Assembly: GCA_934725575.1 (NCBI GenBank)
Contig: CAKVCK010000006.1
Span: 62,001 to 126,000, forward strand
Source of the DNA: an uncultured Bacteroidales bacterium
GTDB taxonomy: Bacteria > Bacteroidota > Bacteroidia > Bacteroidales > UBA932
DNA length: 64,000 nucleotides
Direction: 5' to 3'
The notes under the pieces were generated by a model that did not search any database, was not told where the DNA came from, and saw only the letters and a program-made list of their open reading frames with translations. Position 1 is the first letter of the stretch; each line of letters opens with the position of its first letter. This document shows, piece after piece, positions 27,404 to 36,832 of this stretch. A program made the position numbers and the translations under genes.

Positions 27404-28987
27404 ATGACAGAAAAAATCATCATTCTGGATTTCGGCTCACAGGTCACGCAGCTTATCGGGCGCAGACTTCGTGAACTGAACGTTTACTGCGAAATCTATC
27501 CATTCAACAAGGTCCCGGCGCTGGATGAGACCGTCAAAGGAGTAATCCTCTCCGGAAGCCCTTGTTCGGTGCGTGACAAGAACGCTCCGCAAATCGACCT
27601 GAGCGGCATCAAGGGCAAATTCCCCCTTCTGGGAATATGCTATGGCGCGCAGTATCTCGCCCACAAGTTCGGCGGCGAGGTGCTTGGCTCCCTGGCCCGT
27701 GAATATGGCCGTGCGATGCTGGATGTCGTTGACTCAGGGTCACCTCTGCTTAAGGGAGTTTCGGCTCACTCACAGGTCTGGATGTCGCACGGGGACACGA
27801 TCGCCCGTCTGCCGGAGGGCGCGGAGGTGATCGCCTCGACCGAGAGCGTCACCAACGCCGCTTTTCACATCAAGGGCGAGCAGACCTACGCCGTGCAGTT
27901 CCACCCGGAGGTTTTCCACACGACTGAAGGCACGAAAATCCTCGGCAATTTCGCTTTGGGAATATGCGGCTGCAAGGGTGACTGGACTCCTGCCTCGTTC
28001 ATAGAGACGACCGTAGCCAGCCTCAGGGAGCAGATCGGGGACGAGAAGGTAATCCTTGGACTCAGCGGCGGTGTCGATTCGACGGTAGCAGGAGTGCTGC
28101 TGAACAAAGCCATCGGCCACAACCTCACCTGCATATTCGTGAACAACGGCTTGTTGAGGAAGAATGAATATGAGGATGTTCTGGCCTCATACAAGGATAT
28201 GGACCTCAATGTCATCGGGGCGGACGCGTCCAGGGAGTTCCTTGACGCTCTTGCAGGGGTGACCGAGCCTGAGGCCAAAAGAAAGATCATCGGAAGGCTC
28301 TTCGTGGAGACCTTTGACAAATATGCCCACACAATCGAAAACGCCCGCTGGCTCGCCCAGGGAACCATCTACCCTGATGTGATCGAGTCCGCCGGCATCG
28401 AGGGCATCGCCTCCAAGATCAAGTCGCACCACAATGTCGGCGGCCTTCCTGAGAAGATGAACCTGAAGATTGTCGAGCCGCTTCGCGCCCTCTTCAAGGA
28501 CGAGGTCCGCAGGGTCGGCCGCGCCCTCGGCATCAAGGAGGAGCTTGTCGGAAGGCATCCTTTCCCGGGGCCGTCACTCGCCATCCGCATCATCGGCGAC
28601 ATCACCGAGGAGAAACTGAATGTCCTCCGCGAGGCCGACGACATATTCATTAAAGGATTGCGTGAATATGATTGCACCGCCCTTCACCTTCCTTCCGCTT
28701 CAGACCCTCGCATCGAGGCAACGAACCTCTATGACGCCATCTGGCAGGCCGGGGTTATCTTTCTGCCTATCAAGAGTGTAGGCGTGATGGGTGACGAGCG
28801 AACCTACGAGAATCCGGTCGCCCTTCGCGCTGTGGTTTCCACCGACGCTATGACAGCCGACTGGTTCCACTTCCCGTACGACTTCCTCGCCCAGGTCAGC
28901 AACGACATCATAAACAAGGTCAAGGGGGTCAACCGAGTAGTGTACGACATCTCTTCCAAACCACCTGCAACCATTGAGTGGGAGTAG
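27404..28987 (+). CDS. guaA: GMP synthase (glutamine-hydrolysing)
   Basis: The 527-residue protein has the full architecture: class I glutamine amidotransferase domain with Cys79 in GICYGAQ and His167/Glu169 in QFHPEVF; ATP-pyrophosphatase domain with the PP-loop SGGVDS at residues 221-226; and the C-terminal dimerisation domain ending KPPATIEWE. It converts XMP, ATP and glutamine to GMP in the cytoplasm. The gene stands alone with its own promoter and a strong terminator. It carries seven copies of the over-represented GAATAT/ATATTC hexamer despite being a conserved housekeeping gene. Confidence 0.98.
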   Translation: MTEKIIILDFGSQVTQLIGRRLRELNVYCEIYPFNKVPALDETVKGVILSGSPCSVRDKNAPQIDLSGIKGKFPLLGICYGAQYLAHKFGGEVLGSLAREYGRAMLDVVDSGSPLLKGVSAHSQVWMSHGDTIARLPEGAEVIASTESVTNAAFHIKGEQTYAVQFHPEVFHTTEGTKILGNFALGICGCKGDWTPASFIETTVASLREQIGDEKVILGLSGGVDSTVAGVLLNKAIGHNLTCIFVNNGLLRKNEYEDVLASYKDMDLNVIGADASREFLDALAGVTEPEAKRKIIGRLFVETFDKYAHTIENARWLAQGTIYPDVIESAGIEGIASKIKSHHNVGGLPEKMNLKIVEPLRALFKDEVRRVGRALGIKEELVGRHPFPGPSLAIRIIGDITEEKLNVLREADDIFIKGLREYDCTALHLPSASDPRIEATNLYDAIWQAGVIFLPIKSVGVMGDERTYENPVALRAVVSTDAMTADWFHFPYDFLAQVSNDIINKVKGVNRVVYDISSKPPATIEWE

Positions 28988-29003
28988 AAAATGATAAATA
29001 TAG

Positions 29004-29040
29004 CAGGCCCGGCATCGAGGAAGATGCCGGGCCTGTTTGT
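29004..29040. terminator. Intrinsic terminator between guaA and the convergent lipoprotein gene
   Basis: A perfect 13-base-pair stem (29004-29016 with 29023-29035, arm CAGGCCCGGCATC) and a 6-base loop are followed by TTTGT. It lies 16 bases after the guaA stop and probably also serves the gene arriving from the other side. Confidence 0.9.
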
Positions 29041-29055
29041 TCATAAAAGAGAAGA

Positions 29056-30450
29056 TTACTTCTTGGTCAGGGTTGTGCTGGTGCCTGCCACGTAGTCGTA
29101 GTACACACCTGAATATTCGGCCATAGCTGACCAGTTGGTGAAAGTTATGGTGCCGTCATCAGCAATTGTGGCGACAACCGGAGCAGCGACGTTTCCTGCC
29201 TCGGTGAAGTAATAATACGTCAGCCAGATAGAAATGTCGAAGGTTAAGGTCCTTGCGCTCTCATCAATGGTCGCTGTCAATGTAGTCCCCTCGCAGAAGA
29301 AACCAGTCATCTCAATGGTATTGTCACCGGTCTTGGTGATTGTAACATCATTTGTTGCTGTGAAGGTTCCGTTGCTGCTATAGACTCCAGTGTAGTCAGT
29401 TCCTGTGCCATTCTGAGAGTATGTCCCGACTATATCATCGATCAGGCTGCCTCCGTCGCCGGTCCAGGTGAACTCCGGATAGCCCTCGGTCTTGTAGCTG
29501 TAGAACCAGACGGAACCGCCCTCGCTCTTGCTTCCTGCGAAGCTTGAGTAACCGCTTGCGGTGTACAGCTGGATCCATCCGTTGTCCTCCTCGAATCCGG
29601 CCTCGACCCAAATGTTCGGAAGGTATGGCTCGTAGCAGTTGAGAATGTTGATGGTAGTGTCATCGTTGACGGAGAACTCAAGGTCGTAACCCTCGACGTT
29701 GTACCAGTCCTTAAGAGTGTAAGTGCCGTTGTTCCAGACTATCATCGTTACCGGCCATTTGTTGCCGGTGCCGTCATCGAATGTGCCGGTCACTCTCCAG
29801 GACTCCTTTTTCTCTATTTCAAAAGTAGCTGTCGCAAGCTCTGAGTCACTGAACGCCTCGTCATCGCTGACGGCCTTTAGTGTGACGGTGTAGGTTCCTG
29901 TCGAAAGGTTTCCTATCATCATCTCGGTCCCCGTTATGTCCCATGAACTTTCTTTCCCTCCGTTAATGGAGATTGTCAGGACGTAATGTGTGGCGTTAGG
30001 TACTTCATCCCAAGTCGCCACCGCGCCACCGTTTACAAGGACGGTCAGCTTCGGGGTCGCCAGTTGGACGATCGCCGGGGTGGTTCCGCTGATCTCAGCC
30101 ACAGGGGACTTGCTGTAGTCTCCCTCGAAAGGGCCGTACGCCCAGACGGTGAACTTGTAGTCTGTGTTGTCCTTGAGACCGGTCAGGACGGCCACTGTGC
30201 CTTCAGTTACACCTCCGGTGACTTTATCCCCTTCCAGAGAGAAAAGCTCGTAGGCGTACTGTGTGGCGTTCGCCACCTTGTCCCAGTAGAATGTCAATGA
30301 ACTGACTGTCGCCTGATAGAGGCCGGCTTCCGGGGCAGGAAGCGGTGTCAGTACGGTGTCGTCATCCTTGCAGGAAGAAAGGACGCAAAGAGCGGAAAGC
30401 AGGAATATGCCCGCGAGCCTGCCCATCTTTGATGAATATATTCTGTTCAT
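29056..30450 (-). CDS. Fibronectin type III domain lipoprotein
   Basis: From the ATG at 30450 the 464-residue product has a lipoprotein signal (LAGIFLLSALCVLSSC, Cys near residue 27). Two fibronectin III-like domains follow (about residues 35-215: SLTFYWDKVANATQYAYEL and VATWDEVPNATHYVLTIS). The rest is beta-rich with the repeated pattern TGTYSQNGTGTDYTG / SSNGTFTATND. No catalytic motif is visible. It is the last gene of the minus-strand SusCD locus headed by an M6 protease and probably sits on the cell surface as a binding protein. Confidence 0.8.
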   Translation of the reverse strand: MNRIYSSKMGRLAGIFLLSALCVLSSCKDDDTVLTPLPAPEAGLYQATVSSLTFYWDKVANATQYAYELFSLEGDKVTGGVTEGTVAVLTGLKDNTDYKFTVWAYGPFEGDYSKSPVAEISGTTPAIVQLATPKLTVLVNGGAVATWDEVPNATHYVLTISINGGKESSWDITGTEMMIGNLSTGTYTVTLKAVSDDEAFSDSELATATFEIEKKESWRVTGTFDDGTGNKWPVTMIVWNNGTYTLKDWYNVEGYDLEFSVNDDTTINILNCYEPYLPNIWVEAGFEEDNGWIQLYTASGYSSFAGSKSEGGSVWFYSYKTEGYPEFTWTGDGGSLIDDIVGTYSQNGTGTDYTGVYSSNGTFTATNDVTITKTGDNTIEMTGFFCEGTTLTATIDESARTLTFDISIWLTYYYFTEAGNVAAPVVATIADDGTITFTNWSAMAEYSGVYYDYVAGTSTTLTKK

Positions 30451-30474
30451 TTCGTTCAATCTTAAGATTATGAA

Positions 30475-31407
30475 TTATTTGCCGGGAGCGGTGACATCGG
30501 TCGGATCCCAGTACATATTGATATATTCCCATCCATCGTAGGAGGAGTCCTCGCAGTTGACGTAGCAGGTAAGGAAGCCTGTCGGCTCCGTGGTTCCGTC
30601 CATAATGATGTTTGAATATGTCGTTGTCCTGTAAACGGAGAGACCGGTCACCTTGCTGGCCGCCCCTTCCGGAGTCCATTCGAACCAGTTCCCGTCCGCG
30701 TCACGGAGGCTCCAGTACTTGAACCCGTCATCGGACGGCTCCTCGGCGTAGTAGTCCAGAGGGCTGAACTCGCCCTGCCAGGTGTTCAGGTCATCGGCCT
30801 TGAAGTCCGGATTCAGGATCGTGTAGCTGAGGTCGATTCCGGTTCCGAGGAAGTTCTCGATGCGGAAGCGGTTCAGGCCCTCAAGCCAGTAGATGTCCGA
30901 GAATGTGGACACTTTAAGGATGGACGAGAACCAGAACTGGGCGTTGCTGACGACTTTCTTCCAGCTGGACACGAGCACGGTGGCCGAGAACACGTCCGAG
31001 CCGTCGTGGACGGTGTAAGGGTTGACATATTCATCGGCCAGACGGATGGTGAATTTCTTTTCCTTCTGGATTTCAATGCCTTCGAAGGTTACGGTCATCT
31101 CAGCCGTGGCCTCTCCGGCCTGGAACTCCACTGTGGAAGGAACTTTGAACACCTCGTCCTTCGCCTCCACGATCACAGGGATGCTGGCGGCGTTGTCTGC
31201 CTTGATCCTTCCGACCTCAAGGGTGACGCTGGTGCTCTCGGAGCCAAGAATATATTCAGAGGAATTGCTGGAGAGGAAATATGCCTCCATACAATCGTTG
31301 GCGGGTTCCGGCCCCGGTTCGTATTTGTCCTCCGAACAGGATGCCAGAGTCAGGCACAGGCCGGCCGCGGCGGTGAAAAGGATGTATTTGATATTCTTCA
31401 TATTCAT
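30475..31407 (-). CDS. Surface lipoprotein of the peptidase-SusCD locus
   Basis: The 310-residue protein has a lipoprotein signal (ILFTAAAGLCLTLASC, Cys near residue 24). A beta-sandwich domain like DUF4843/Calx-beta-type domains follows (TLEVGRIKADNAASIPVIVE, EMTVTFEGIEIQKEKKFTIRLAD), then a C-terminal lectin-like half (FKYWSLRDADGNWFEWTPEG). It lies 17 bases after the SusD gene. This position is usually filled by SusE-like binding lipoproteins. No enzyme motif was seen. Confidence 0.72.
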   Translation of the reverse strand: MNMKNIKYILFTAAAGLCLTLASCSEDKYEPGPEPANDCMEAYFLSSNSSEYILGSESTSVTLEVGRIKADNAASIPVIVEAKDEVFKVPSTVEFQAGEATAEMTVTFEGIEIQKEKKFTIRLADEYVNPYTVHDGSDVFSATVLVSSWKKVVSNAQFWFSSILKVSTFSDIYWLEGLNRFRIENFLGTGIDLSYTILNPDFKADDLNTWQGEFSPLDYYAEEPSDDGFKYWSLRDADGNWFEWTPEGAASKVTGLSVYRTTTYSNIIMDGTTEPTGFLTCYVNCEDSSYDGWEYINMYWDPTDVTAPGK

Positions 31408-31424
31408 AAATTCTTAGTTGATGC

Positions 31425-33162
31425 TTATTCCGCGATTATGGTTCCTGACGGATCCGGGTTCAGGATCACGCCCTGGTTGTTGTCCCTCTCATATTCAGGA
31501 AGCACATAGTTCATCCAAGGTGCGGTGTAGCCGGCCTTTGTGTTCAGACGCTGCGAGGAGAGCCAGTTCGTGCCGTCGTAGCTTCTGGTGATCGGCAGGC
31601 CAAGGCGCTTGTAGGCGAAAAAGTTGATGCCCTCGCCCCAGAACTCGATGCGCCTCTGCACCATCAGTTCGGTGATGAATGAGTCAATATCCGTGGCCTC
31701 GCAGTTGTAGGAACCGTCCGTGTAGCGATATGTGTTCAGGAAATCGGCCATCTCTTTCGCGGCGGCAGCCACTCCTTCCGTGTGGGCGATCGCCTCGAAA
31801 CGGATGAAGTACATCTCCTCGACCCTCATTATCGGGAGGGACGCGATGAGTCCGGTCTCGATGGTGCTGATGGAACCGCTTCCGGCACGGAACTTAAGGT
31901 TGGCGTAGGCTGGAAGCCTTGACCAGGCGTCGCCCTTGAGCTCGGTTCTGTACTTCTCCGGAATCTCGGTCTTGCCGGCGTCGTCAGGGGAAATCCAGCT
32001 GTTCTTGCGCCAGTCGCTGTCGGAGATCTTGTCGTACAGGGACTTGCTTATGAGACGGAAAGCGCTTCCGTAACGAGGCATACCCCAAGTAGGCTCTGAC
32101 GCGATCTGCGCGACGAACGAGTTGTAGTAGTAACCGGTGTTGACCTCTTCCTTGGAAGTGACGTAAGTACCGAGCATCCAGGAGGATTGAGGTGTGTTGA
32201 AGCCGGTCTTGGAGTTCATCCACTGATCCTCGGTGAGAGGTGTGTTGCCGCCACCGATGGCTTTGCGGGCATATTCAGCGGCCTTGGCGTAGCAGTCCAT
32301 AGCGGAGTTGATTCCGATGTCATCGTAGCCGTCGGAGGATCCTTCCGCGCTCATCTGCTTGGCCAGAGCGTCCGGTTCCCTGTCGAAACGGCTTGCCATA
32401 TCGAGCCACAGACGGGCTTTCAGGCCATAGACAACCGCGCGGTTGGCGTGGGCCTTGGTGGCCTGCTCGTAGCCTTCGAGATAGGTCTCCGCACGGTTGA
32501 GATCCGTCATTATGAAACGGTACATCGTGTAGAAAGGAACACGTGGATTGTTGTTCAGATCAGTCTTGGAGGTGTTCTCATCGACGATCGGCACTGTCAG
32601 TCCGACAACCCCCCATCGACTGGGCGTCGGCGTTCAGGCTCTCGACCTGGGTTGTGCGGTACTCGAAGCAGGTCGAGAGTTCCATATAGAGCATCGCGCG
32701 GAGTCCGAGCGCCTGTCCGAGACAGTAAACGGCCTTGGTCTCGGCGTTTGCCGGATCTGGAACAAGGGCGATGACGTTGTTGGTGTTCTTTATGAACTTG
32801 TAGTAGTAGAACCAGGAGTAATAGGCGGCGTAGCGCAGTCCTGATCCGCTCTCGATGTGGCTCCAGTAGTCGTAGCTGGCGTCATAGACAGGAAAGTCCT
32901 CTCCCATCACCTCTCGCATATACATTTGGCAAGGATAGCCCCAGTCGTTTGTGTTTCCGGAGGATCCCCAGGTGTCATAGGCCACGAAATAGGACGAAAG
33001 GCCGTTGAGCATATATTCCATCGAGGAGGTGGACTTCTCTATGGTTTCAGGCGTGGCCTCTGTCTTAGGCAAGGTCTCCTCGATGCAACCGGTGGCGAAG
33101 ACGAGCGAGGACACGGCGCAGAGGGCACCCAGCAGTCTGATCATATTCTTTTTCATATTCAT
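31425..33162 (-). pseudogene. SusD/RagB-like lipoprotein, frameshifted at a G6 run
   Basis: From the ATG at 33162 (preceded by GGAGA) a lipoprotein signal leads into a normal SusD N-terminus through ADAQSMG. At the six-base run 32609-32614 (C on the plus strand) the frame shifts and soon stops. With five bases instead of six, the reading continues as GVVGLTVPIVDENTSK and on through the rest of the SusD fold to 31425, including FNTPQSSWML, RVEEMYFIRFEAIAH and the C-terminal RRIEFWGEGINFFAYKRLG. This is a one-base insertion in a homopolymer: a real null or phase-variable allele, or a sequencing error. The partner SusC gene, five bases past its start region, is intact. Confidence 0.9.
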
Positions 33163-33175
33163 TGTCTCCATTAAA

Positions 33176-36100
33176 TTAGAACTGTAACGTGATTCCTCCC
33201 GTTATCATCCGCACAGGAGCGTAGGTTGATGTGGATGTCGTGCCCCAGAAGCTTCCGCGAGGGTCGAAGCCCTTGCGCTTGCTCCAGTAGTAGAGATTCT
33301 CTCCAGCGGCATAGACGCGGATCTTGCTCATTCCGATCTTCTTCACGAGCTTCTCCGGAAGGGTGTAGCCCAGGTTTATGTTCTGGAGAGTGAGCGTGGA
33401 CGCGTCCGTGATGAACCGGTCGGACATCGAGCTTGCGCTGTCGTCCACATCCTGGATGGCGAACTGGAAGCGCGGGATGTCGGAGTCCGTGTTGGTCTCG
33501 GACCAGGCCTTCAGCAGGTCCTTGTGGAAACTGTTGCCGGTGTTCTGCACGTTAGGGTTGCGCATCAAGGCGGCGTAGCCGTAGTCGGCGGCCTTGCCTC
33601 CTATGCTGTAGTTGAGATTGACCGAGAAGTCGAATCCCTTGAACGTGATGGTCGTGCCGAGGCCTCCGTAGAGATCCGGGTCGGCGTCACCGCAGTTGAA
33701 GTCCGTGCCGTAGCTGTAGGTCGTGGTCTTTGTCAGCTCGCCGGTCTCGCTGTCCTTCATATACCACTGGGACTGGCCTTTCTCGTTGACACCTGCATAT
33801 TTCTTCATATAAAGGGTGTGCAGCGGAAGTCCCTCACCGTGGAAGTAGTTTCCGTTGACATAGCCGGCGTGTCCGTCCAGGACGAATCCCTTGTTGTCCT
33901 CGTTCAGCATCGTGATCTTGTTCTTGTAGTGCGTCGCGTTAAGGCTGACGTTCCAGCTGAAGTCCTTCTTGCGGATGAGGTTCAGATTCAGATCCAGCTC
34001 GACACCGTTGTTGAGCATATTCCCGACATTGTCGTAGGATCCGCCGTAGCCGCCTGAGAGCGGAACATAGACGAAGCAAAGCATATCGGTGGTCTTGCGG
34101 CTGAAGAACTCGACGCTACCGGTGACGCGGCTTTTGAATATGTCGAATTCCAAACCTGCGTTGAAGTTGCTGTTGGTCTCCCAGGTGATGTTCTTGTTGC
34201 CGACGGTGCTGAGGGCCAGGGAAGGCTCTCCGTTGAAGTAGTTGATTGTGTAGGTGTCGGTGTAGCGGTAGTCGCCGATGGCGTCGTTACCCTGCTGTCC
34301 CCAGGATGCCTTTACCTTCAGCATATCAATCCAGGACACCTTGAACCAATCCTCCTTGCTGGCGATCCAGGCTCCTCCGAACGAATAGAAGTTACCCCAT
34401 CTGTGGTCCGGATGGAAGCGTGAGGAAGCGTCGCGGCGGTAGGAAGCCGAGAGGAAATATTTCTCGTCCAGGTTGTACATAGCCCTGCTGAACCATCCTT
34501 CGGTGTTGTACCTGCTGGAGGAACCGGCGTTCTCCTTGATCTTGATGGCTGCGCTGAGCTCCTGCGCGTCGAAATAGGAGAAGAGACCCTCGCGGTCTCC
34601 GCTCATCCATTCGCTGCGGTAGTCGTAGTTCTCGTGTCCGGCCATCACAGAGACGTTGTGTCGGCCGAACTGCTTGGTGTAGTTAACGATCTGCTGGAAG
34701 TTCAAGGCATAGACAAGGCTGTTGTACTTGTAGATGTAGCCGCTCGGGTAGGCGGTCTTGCCGTAGCCGTAGAATCCCTGCTGGGTGGATGTGTAGTGCG
34801 ACTCTCCGCTTGTGACCGTGCCGTTGACGGTGATCTTCAGGCCATCGAGCGGGGTGACATCGGCATAGCCCGTGAGGGTCAGATTGTTGCCGATGGTCCT
34901 GTCGGTGTTCAAGGCGTTCTCCTGCAGAGGGTTGTTCCTGGAGAGGACAGGACGGTTGAGACCTCCGAGCTCACCGGAACCGTAGTCGTACATCTTTCCG
35001 TTCTCGTCTGTCATAATGTTCCCGTCCCCGTCACGCAGGTAAACCGGGTAGATCGGAGCCATAGTGTTCGTGATTCCGAACAGGGATGTGCCGGAACCGT
35101 CACCGATATCGTCCGAGGTGCTGTGGGCGTAGTTCATATTCGCACCCACCTTGAGCCAGTCCTTGGCCTGATAGTCGGCCTTGAGTCGGACGGTAGCTCT
35201 CTCGAAGTCGGAGTTATAGACGATACCTTGATTGTCAAGATAGCCGATGGAACCGTAGAAACTGAGTTTCTCGGTGCCTCCGGTGAGATTGAGGTTGTAC
35301 TCCTGGCGGAGGCTGTGCCTGAACGCCTCGTCAAGCCAGCTGTCAGGGGCTGCGGTATAGACCTTACCATTATAGTAAATCCTTCTGCCCTTTGTGGCGT
35401 GCGGATTCATCCTCCCGTTCGTTCCGATGAGATATTCCCCGTCAGGAACAGTGTAGGTGAGGTAACCGAGTCCGCCGTCGGCCGTGGCTCCGCCGAGGTT
35501 GGCGTTGGCCTGCCTGTGAGCCTCGTAAGGAGTCATTCCACGGTCGCGCATATAGTAGTTGTAGAGGGCTGACCAGTGCATCTCGTAGTACTGCACCGGA
35601 TCCTTCACGTAGTCGTAGTCGATGGTCGCGCGGCTGTTGACGCTCCAGCGGCTGTCAAAGGTGATCGTGGCCTTCTCGGACTTGCCTTTCTTTGTGGTGA
35701 TCATCACTACTCCGTTGGCTCCACGCGCACCGTAAAGAGCGTTGGAGGCGGCGTCCTTCAGGACGGTGATGTTCTCCACATCGTTAGGGTTCAGGTTGTT
35801 CCATCCTCCGTCGTAAGGAGAGCCGTCCACAATGATTAGCGGGGAAGTCCCTGCGTTGATGGAACTGAATCCTCGGATCGCCATCGAAGGGGTGGCGGTA
35901 GGGGAGCCGGAATTGTTGATCATCTGGAGGCCGGCCACTTGTCCCTGAAGTCCGCTCATCACATTCGTGAGCTGCTTCTTCTCAAGAGTCTCGCTCTTCA
36001 CGACCGCCGCGGATCCTGTGAATGAGGATTTGGTTTGCTGGCCGAAAGCCACGACGAGAACCTCGTCGAGTTGCTCGTGGTCGGTTTTCAGGGTGATCCT

Positions 36101-36364
36101 CATCTCCGTCTGCGGATCGACCTCCACCGGAATCATTCCGATGCAGGACACGGCCAGTTTGTCTGTCGTTTTGACCCCGCCAAGGCTGAAACGGCCGCTC
36201 ACGTCCGTGATGTCGCCTTTCAAGGTTCCCTTGATCATCACCGACGCACCGATGACGGGTTCTCCGTTCTCGTCGATGACGGTACCTTTGATGTCTATGG
36301 TCTGGGCCGACGCAAGTGAGAACGTCGCCAGAAGCATAAACAAGAACACAAAGAATCTTTTCAT
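33176..36364 (-). CDS. SusC-like TonB-dependent receptor (peptidase locus)
   Basis: The intact 1062-residue protein has a signal peptide (FFVFLFMLLATFSLASAQ), a carboxypeptidase-regulatory domain (IKGTVIDENGEPVIGASVMI), and a TonB-box region (LDEVLVVAFGQQTKSSFTGS) where AFG replaces the usual GYG. The plug follows (LNPNDVENITVLKDAASNALYGARGANGVVMITTKKG), then the barrel ending VRMITGGITLQF. It imports a large nutrient through the outer membrane. Downstream SusD is frameshifted. Upstream are a small lipoprotein and a secreted metalloprotease in the same direction, so the cargo may be peptides or glycopeptides. Confidence 0.96.
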   Translation of the reverse strand: MKRFFVFLFMLLATFSLASAQTIDIKGTVIDENGEPVIGASVMIKGTLKGDITDVSGRFSLGGVKTTDKLAVSCIGMIPVEVDPQTEMRITLKTDHEQLDEVLVVAFGQQTKSSFTGSAAVVKSETLEKKQLTNVMSGLQGQVAGLQMINNSGSPTATPSMAIRGFSSINAGTSPLIIVDGSPYDGGWNNLNPNDVENITVLKDAASNALYGARGANGVVMITTKKGKSEKATITFDSRWSVNSRATIDYDYVKDPVQYYEMHWSALYNYYMRDRGMTPYEAHRQANANLGGATADGGLGYLTYTVPDGEYLIGTNGRMNPHATKGRRIYYNGKVYTAAPDSWLDEAFRHSLRQEYNLNLTGGTEKLSFYGSIGYLDNQGIVYNSDFERATVRLKADYQAKDWLKVGANMNYAHSTSDDIGDGSGTSLFGITNTMAPIYPVYLRDGDGNIMTDENGKMYDYGSGELGGLNRPVLSRNNPLQENALNTDRTIGNNLTLTGYADVTPLDGLKITVNGTVTSGESHYTSTQQGFYGYGKTAYPSGYIYKYNSLVYALNFQQIVNYTKQFGRHNVSVMAGHENYDYRSEWMSGDREGLFSYFDAQELSAAIKIKENAGSSSRYNTEGWFSRAMYNLDEKYFLSASYRRDASSRFHPDHRWGNFYSFGGAWIASKEDWFKVSWIDMLKVKASWGQQGNDAIGDYRYTDTYTINYFNGEPSLALSTVGNKNITWETNSNFNAGLEFDIFKSRVTGSVEFFSRKTTDMLCFVYVPLSGGYGGSYDNVGNMLNNGVELDLNLNLIRKKDFSWNVSLNATHYKNKITMLNEDNKGFVLDGHAGYVNGNYFHGEGLPLHTLYMKKYAGVNEKGQSQWYMKDSETGELTKTTTYSYGTDFNCGDADPDLYGGLGTTITFKGFDFSVNLNYSIGGKAADYGYAALMRNPNVQNTGNSFHKDLLKAWSETNTDSDIPRFQFAIQDVDDSASSMSDRFITDASTLTLQNINLGYTLPEKLVKKIGMSKIRVYAAGENLYYWSKRKGFDPRGSFWGTTSTSTYAPVRMITGGITLQF

Positions 36365-36385
36365 ACGTTCTTATTATTGAGATTA

Positions 36386-36820
36386 TTAATTGGCTTTTGT
36401 GGTTTGCAGTCCGGCTGACGGCAGGATGAATCCGGCCTTTTCCTTGTCCGACCAGAGCCAGACCGTCCTGCTGTCGATCTTAAGGATCCGCAGCTCGCTG
36501 AAACTGAATCCCGTGATCCCCATATTCCCGGAGACTGTCCCGCTGACGGTTCCGGAGGTGGAAGGCATCCCGCTGAGTTTAACCGTGACATCACGTGTCC
36601 CCTCGTTGTCGATTATCCTCAGGATGCCCTCTGACGGGTTGCAGTAATATTGATGCTTGGTTTTGAGGAAAGTGAGCACCGGAGCGCCGTCCTTGTATAT
36701 TCCCAAATCCTCCGCGACTGAGAATTCCTCCCGGAGGTTGTTGTCTTCCTTGTTGCCGTTGCAGGCGGAAAGGAGGAGGCAGAAAATAAGCGTGGTGAAT
36801 ATTCTGAATGCGATTTTCAT
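36386..36820 (-). CDS. Small lipoprotein of unknown function
   Basis: This 144-residue protein has a clear lipoprotein signal (TTLIFCLLLSAC, Cys near residue 20) and then about 120 mostly beta residues (YYCNPSEGILRIIDNEGTRDVTVKLSG, TSGTVSGTVSGNMG). I recognise no family. It lies between the M6 protease gene (12 bases upstream) and SusC (21 bases downstream), which suggests a surface accessory or inhibitor role in the same operon. Confidence 0.75.
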   Translation of the reverse strand: MKIAFRIFTTLIFCLLLSACNGNKEDNNLREEFSVAEDLGIYKDGAPVLTFLKTKHQYYCNPSEGILRIIDNEGTRDVTVKLSGMPSTSGTVSGTVSGNMGITGFSFSELRILKIDSRTVWLWSDKEKAGFILPSAGLQTTKAN

Positions 36821-36832
36821 TGTCTATGAATA

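Noticed and set aside
34634..35572. Plus-strand ORF opposite SusC
   Set aside because: Val- and Gly-rich antisense shadow of a conserved receptor; no start context or domain.
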